From NCBI RefSeq assembly GCF_000821305.1, contig NZ_CCXK01000017.1, positions 1,180,159 to 1,244,158 on the forward strand: a stretch of 64,000 nucleotides of DNA, in the 5' to 3' direction. This DNA comes from Clostridium culturomicium (GTDB lineage: Bacteria; Bacillota; Clostridia; Clostridiales; Clostridiaceae). The notes under the pieces were generated by a model, which ran no database searches, was not told the origin of the DNA, and saw only the letters and a list, made by a program, of their open reading frames with translations. Position 1 is the stretch's first letter. Each line of letters opens with the position of its first letter. Below, piece by piece: positions 61,151 to 64,000 of this stretch. The position numbers were made by a program, and so were the translations under genes.

Positions 61151-61561
61151 TTACACACCTTCTACTTCAAAATGACCTGAGAGTTCAGTAACAGATTTAA
61201 TTGTTATTACATCATCAAATTCTTTTTCTAAATCTGAAATACTATACGGTTTAAATCCTATAACTTCAAAGTCTACTTCACTTTTAACGATTTTATCATC
61301 TACACCAATAGTAAAATACTTTTCTCTATCTAAAGGTTGTAGTTTAGCAAATCTTTTAGGACTAATATAATTGTCTAACTTATCAATAAAAACAATTGTA
61401 CTATCCGCTATAAGCAATCCTTTATCACTTACAGTACCATTTCTTTTAGCTTGCCAGTTTACACCTTTGATAACTGTCCTTTGATACTTGTAGAGCTCAC
61501 TGAATAAATCATAGTATTTATTATAGATAGTTATATCTGCATTTTTAATTAAAACTGCCAT
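61151..61561 (-). CDS. Head closure / minor capsid protein 1-type
   Basis: The 136-residue protein begins MAVLIKNADITIYNKYYDLF and ends with a beta region (VDDKIVKSEVDFEVIGFKPY; ITIKSVTELSGHFEVEGV). It has the position and size of the head-closure protein. The exact family is uncertain. Confidence 0.6.
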   Translation of the reverse strand: MAVLIKNADITIYNKYYDLFSELYKYQRTVIKGVNWQAKRNGTVSDKGLLIADSTIVFIDKLDNYISPKRFAKLQPLDREKYFTIGVDDKIVKSEVDFEVIGFKPYSISDLEKEFDDVITIKSVTELSGHFEVEGV

Positions 61562-61571
61562 AATATCACCT

Positions 61572-61838
61572 CTAATAAAAAAGCTTTATATAAGGTTTTG
61601 GTAACATTGCTTTAATGTCATCTGTTACGGTCCATGCCCCCGAATTATCCTTATAGCTTATTGATTGATTTCCTTCTGATATTGATTTTATATCAGCATT
61701 TTTAGCACTTTTAGCATTTTGAATTAACTGATCTACTGCAAAATCATATTCAGATAAAATGTAACTATCTTCCCATTCGACATTTAGATAATTTTTAATA
61801 ACAGCTATTGCCTTTTTTTCTTCAATAGAAATTCCCAT
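61572..61838 (-). CDS. Head-tail connector (gp6-like)
   Basis: The protein has about 88 residues from the ATG at 61838, with AGGTG upstream. Its helical layout (MGISIEEKKAIAVIKNYLN; AVDQLIQNAKSAKN) and position after the capsid gene fit a head-tail adaptor. The assignment rests mainly on position. Confidence 0.6.
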   Translation of the reverse strand: MGISIEEKKAIAVIKNYLNVEWEDSYILSEYDFAVDQLIQNAKSAKNADIKSISEGNQSISYKDNSGAWTVTDDIKAMLPKPYIKLFY

Positions 61839-61847
61839 TATTAACAC

Positions 61848-61982
61848 CTACTCTTTAGGTTTTTCATTTTCTTTTTGCTTCCCTATAAGTTCAAAACCTT
61901 GTGCAATAAGCTTATCCTTTGTATCTTTATCATTAGTTACTTTAACAACGTTCATTCTCTTTAATTTATACTTAAATTCCAT
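61848..61982 (-). CDS. Small phage protein, 44 residues, between capsid and connector
   Basis: ATG at 61982 follows AAAGGAG by 7 bases. The peptide reads MEFKYKLKRMNVVKVTNDKD... and ends KQKENEKPKE. Similar small basic-then-acidic proteins with an LxxxGFELIG-like motif (LIAQGFELIG) occur at this place in other siphoviruses. Its stop touches the GTG region that precedes the connector start. Too short for usual ORF lists. Confidence 0.65.
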   Translation of the reverse strand: MEFKYKLKRMNVVKVTNDKDTKDKLIAQGFELIGKQKENEKPKE

Positions 61983-62029
61983 GATTCAATCTCCTTTCAG
62001 AAGAAAAGGACTAGGTTAAATACCTAATC

Positions 62030-62953
62030 CTAAACTAAAGCTTCCTTTATATTTACTCTGCAAATTTTTAATGCTTCATCCATTATCCAAAGATCATGAT
62101 ATTTCCTATAATCTAACTTCCAAGCATCAGCATCTTGGTTTGTGTTAGGGTCGAAAATTCTAACCTTATCAGTTTTATTAACTGCAATAGGTGCATACAT
62201 TGGAGTTATTATCCAGTTAATATTTTTAGCCTCTGCTGCTGCTACAAATCCACCTGCAGTTTGTCCACCACTTTTACCATCATAGAATGTGTAAGCTGTT
62301 TTCATTCTTGCGCTTGGAACTTTAACAATTGGATGTCCATCAAATGATTTTACTTTAGTTATAATATCACCTTTAGTAAATTCAGTAACATCTAATCTTT
62401 TGCTTATTTTTTCATTGTCATCTAGTATAGCAGCTATAGGAGTTGACATTGTTATAACCAATGGAATATCTCCAACAATATCCTCAATTGCAGTTATATC
62501 AGCTTTTAAAAGTTTTAAAACATTTGTTTCATCTATAGTATTCCCCCCACTTGCTACACTTCCAGCTATAGCTAAACTTGCTATTTTTGAATATCTGTAT
62601 GCATCTATTTCAGGAACAACCTTGGTAGATTGGAATTGCCCCATAGCATTTGTAGCATTAGCCACGAAATTAGACTCATTTACGTCCATAGAATCTAACA
62701 TAAATGTTCTTCCTCTATCTTGTGTCATAGTTTTAGTTTCATATTCAAGAGTTATTGAACCTTGAGTAAAGCCATTTGCTCTAGAATAATCTCCTAAACC
62801 ATCCATGTTCATTTTAGGAATTTTAACTTCCTTACCACCATTGTAAATAACTTGTCCAGCATTAGCATCCATCCAACCAGAGGTTAATTTTGCTACTGCC
62901 GCCTTGTCTAAAGCTTGTTGAAATAATGTTGCGTATGCAATTGTATTTGCCAT
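62030..62953 (-). CDS. Major capsid protein
   Basis: The 307-residue protein begins MANTIAYATLFQQALDKAAV and contains GGKEVKIPKMNMDGLGDYSR, TMTQDRGRTFMLDSMDVNE and a C-terminal AKNINWIITPMYAPIAVNKT. This matches the major capsid protein of clostridial siphoviruses with the HK97 fold. Scaffold precedes it by 27 bases. High expression is expected. Confidence 0.85.
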   Translation of the reverse strand: MANTIAYATLFQQALDKAAVAKLTSGWMDANAGQVIYNGGKEVKIPKMNMDGLGDYSRANGFTQGSITLEYETKTMTQDRGRTFMLDSMDVNESNFVANATNAMGQFQSTKVVPEIDAYRYSKIASLAIAGSVASGGNTIDETNVLKLLKADITAIEDIVGDIPLVITMSTPIAAILDDNEKISKRLDVTEFTKGDIITKVKSFDGHPIVKVPSARMKTAYTFYDGKSGGQTAGGFVAAAEAKNINWIITPMYAPIAVNKTDKVRIFDPNTNQDADAWKLDYRKYHDLWIMDEALKICRVNIKEALV

Positions 62954-62980
62954 ATTATCATTCTCCTTTAAATTTAAATT

Positions 62981-63565
62981 TTACATCATCATTTTTGCTA
63001 AATCATCTACAGTTAAATCACCAGCTCCATTTTCCCCTGGTGGAGTATAACTACCATTAGCAATTTTTTCTTTTACACTTGAACTAACTATCCCTTCCAC
63101 ATAAGTTGCAAAATTGTCAATCCTAGTATTCGTTGTTTCATCATCATCAGTTAAGAAATAGTCAATCATTTCTCCTGGTATTTTCTTCTCTGCTAGTACG
63201 TCTTTATACTTGGCCACTTTTTCAGCTCTTTCGGCTTTTGCTTTCTGTTCATTGAAGCTTTTCTCAAGTTCTTCAATCTTGATCTGCTCTGGGGTTTTCT
63301 TTTTACCTGTAGCCTTAAGAACTTCATCATTAATAATTGTTTGTAAGTTATTAGCTTTCCATGTTTCTAAAGCCTTATTAGCGTGTGTGTCCTTTTCTGA
63401 ATCCATAAAAGACTTAAATTCTTTTTCCGTTAATTTAGTCTTAAACACATCCAATGTAGGTTCAACCTTAAAAGCTGCTTCAACATCAGTTCCTTTAAAA
63501 AGTTCATTAATGTCCTCTTCATCTTTTAATTTTTCTAAAAGCTTTAATGCATCTGATTTTTTCAT
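62981..63565 (-). CDS. Capsid scaffolding protein (DUF4355-like)
   Basis: The protein has about 194 residues from the ATG at 63565, with AGGAGG 9 bases upstream. It is helical and charged (KLEELEKSFNEQKAKAER-type coiled coil, residues about 95-125) and ends NGAGDLTVDDLAKMMM. Scaffold proteins guide capsid assembly and are removed later. Located directly before the major capsid gene. An upstream ATG at 63607 would include the ribosome site. Confidence 0.75.
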   Translation of the reverse strand: MKKSDALKLLEKLKDEEDINELFKGTDVEAAFKVEPTLDVFKTKLTEKEFKSFMDSEKDTHANKALETWKANNLQTIINDEVLKATGKKKTPEQIKIEELEKSFNEQKAKAERAEKVAKYKDVLAEKKIPGEMIDYFLTDDDETTNTRIDNFATYVEGIVSSSVKEKIANGSYTPPGENGAGDLTVDDLAKMMM

Positions 63566-63665
63566 AATTAATATTCCTCCTCTATCCTCTAGACTGCTGT
63601 AAAACACCCTAGAACATAAATTGTTTTGTATTTCAAACAGTTTAAAGCCATGTTTAGGGCATAAT

Positions 63666-63690
63666 AAAAAGCCTTAGTTTCCTAAGACTT
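63666..63690 (-). terminator. Terminator in the head gene block
   Basis: AAGCCTTAG / CTAAGACTT with one mismatch and a T5 tail on the minus strand, 2 bases after the 91-residue gene. The gap 63566-63665 should hold the promoter for the scaffold-capsid unit. Confidence 0.65.
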
Positions 63691-63692
63691 AA

Positions 63693-63968
63693 TTAAACTC
63701 TTTCGTATGTCTTTTCAAATATATCCGGTTTACATGGATAAATTTCCCCATTAATGCCCTTTATAATGTAATCACCTTGGTTAGCTTTCATACTTCCTTC
63801 TAATGTCTTTATAAGCATTTCACATGTTTTATCGGCTTCATAATTTACAAACCAAATAGTACCTTTTTTAATTGCTTCAATTATCCACTTTGGGTCTTCT
63901 ACTTGGTTCATGTCTCCAGTCCACTTAAAAGCTTCAATTACAACTGGTTTCTTTCTATACTTAGCCAT
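63693..63968 (-). CDS. Small phage protein, PGDYII-type, 91 residues
   Basis: The 91-residue protein has the pattern MAKYRKKPVVIEAFKWTGD... GDYIIKGINGEIYPCKPDIF... TYERV. It is widespread in Firmicute phages, often near head genes; function unknown. Shine-Dalgarno GGAGG precedes the ATG; a terminator follows it. Confidence 0.75.
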   Translation of the reverse strand: MAKYRKKPVVIEAFKWTGDMNQVEDPKWIIEAIKKGTIWFVNYEADKTCEMLIKTLEGSMKANQGDYIIKGINGEIYPCKPDIFEKTYERV

Positions 63969-64000
63969 ATTCTCCTCCTTAATTTTAAATATAATAAAAG

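Larger units (their letters stand above)
46006..64000. mobile_element. Prophage (siphovirus type), left end to window edge
   Basis: From the broken flavoprotein gene to the window end nearly all genes are phage-type on the minus strand: capsid scaffold and major capsid, connectors, minor capsid/tail terminator, major tail, tail chaperones, tape measure, Dit, tail fibre, XhlA, holin and amidase. The order matches long-tailed siphoviruses of Gram-positive hosts. The left boundary is estimated from where the flavoprotein homology ends. Integrase, lysogeny and terminase genes must lie to the right of 64000. Confidence 0.85.

Noticed and set aside
1..64000. tRNA genes, rRNA genes or CRISPR arrays
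   Set aside because: I looked for cloverleaf-type GC-rich segments and regular direct repeats in the intergenic regions and saw none.

Overview
The window is AT-rich DNA of a low-GC Firmicute, most likely a Clostridium (sensu stricto) or close relative. Evidence: purine-rich Shine-Dalgarno sites, an [FeFe]-hydrogenase maturation set, desulfoferrodoxin, clostridial PadR/HAAS genes, and a siphovirus-type prophage typical of clostridia. No rRNA, tRNA or CRISPR array was seen.

Layout. 1-1.9 kb: end of kdpD plus kdpE (potassium sensing). 1.9-7.0 kb: a glyoxalase, then the hydrogenase maturation operon (TM1266-type regulator, hydE, hydG, hydF; minus strand), preceded by a long leader that contains an intrinsic terminator and a candidate antiterminator. 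7.0-13 kb: small membrane and regulatory genes, including two PadR/HAAS modules with palindromic operators, a lipoprotein, and a small membrane gene broken by an in-frame stop. 13-20 kb: ribokinase with a structured leader, a nucleotidyltransferase, an atypical deformylase, and a divergent regulator / M20 amidohydrolase / MFS exporter group. 20-25.5 kb: an ABC-F ATPase whose leader has a promoter, a six-residue leader peptide and a terminator; a cation/proton antiporter; a membrane acyltransferase. 25.8-30.5 kb: desulfoferrodoxin, then a SorC-type regulator with DhaL, DhaK, an LsrF homologue and a VOC protein. 30.6-37.7 kb: an operon of esterase, PAP2 phosphatase and GH3 glycosidase beside an AraC-GH39 fusion protein. 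38-45.3 kb: a PHP-ATPase protein, nucleoside hydrolase, ferredoxin-type aldo/keto reductase, a DUF218 protein and a racemase.

About 46.0 kb to the end of the window is a prophage on the minus strand. It interrupts a GidA-like flavoprotein gene, of which only the 3' part remains here. Next to the junction lies debris (a lysozyme tail, a transposase tail, a small HTH ORF, an RHH protein with a palindrome). Then, reading leftwards from the window end, come scaffold, capsid, connector, tail, tape measure, Dit, fibre, holin and amidase genes. Two probable morons interrupt the order: a plus-strand lipoprotein (47.5 kb) and a helical-repeat protein (58.3 kb) with its own promoter and terminator. Integrase and the other att site lie outside the window.

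The most interesting signals are regulatory RNA: the ABC-F attenuator, the hydrogenase maturation leader, a leader element shared by the hydrogenase and HAAS genes, and the ribokinase leader. Among proteins, the DhaKL-LsrF-VOC operon looks like an AI-2-type degradation route built with a different kinase.
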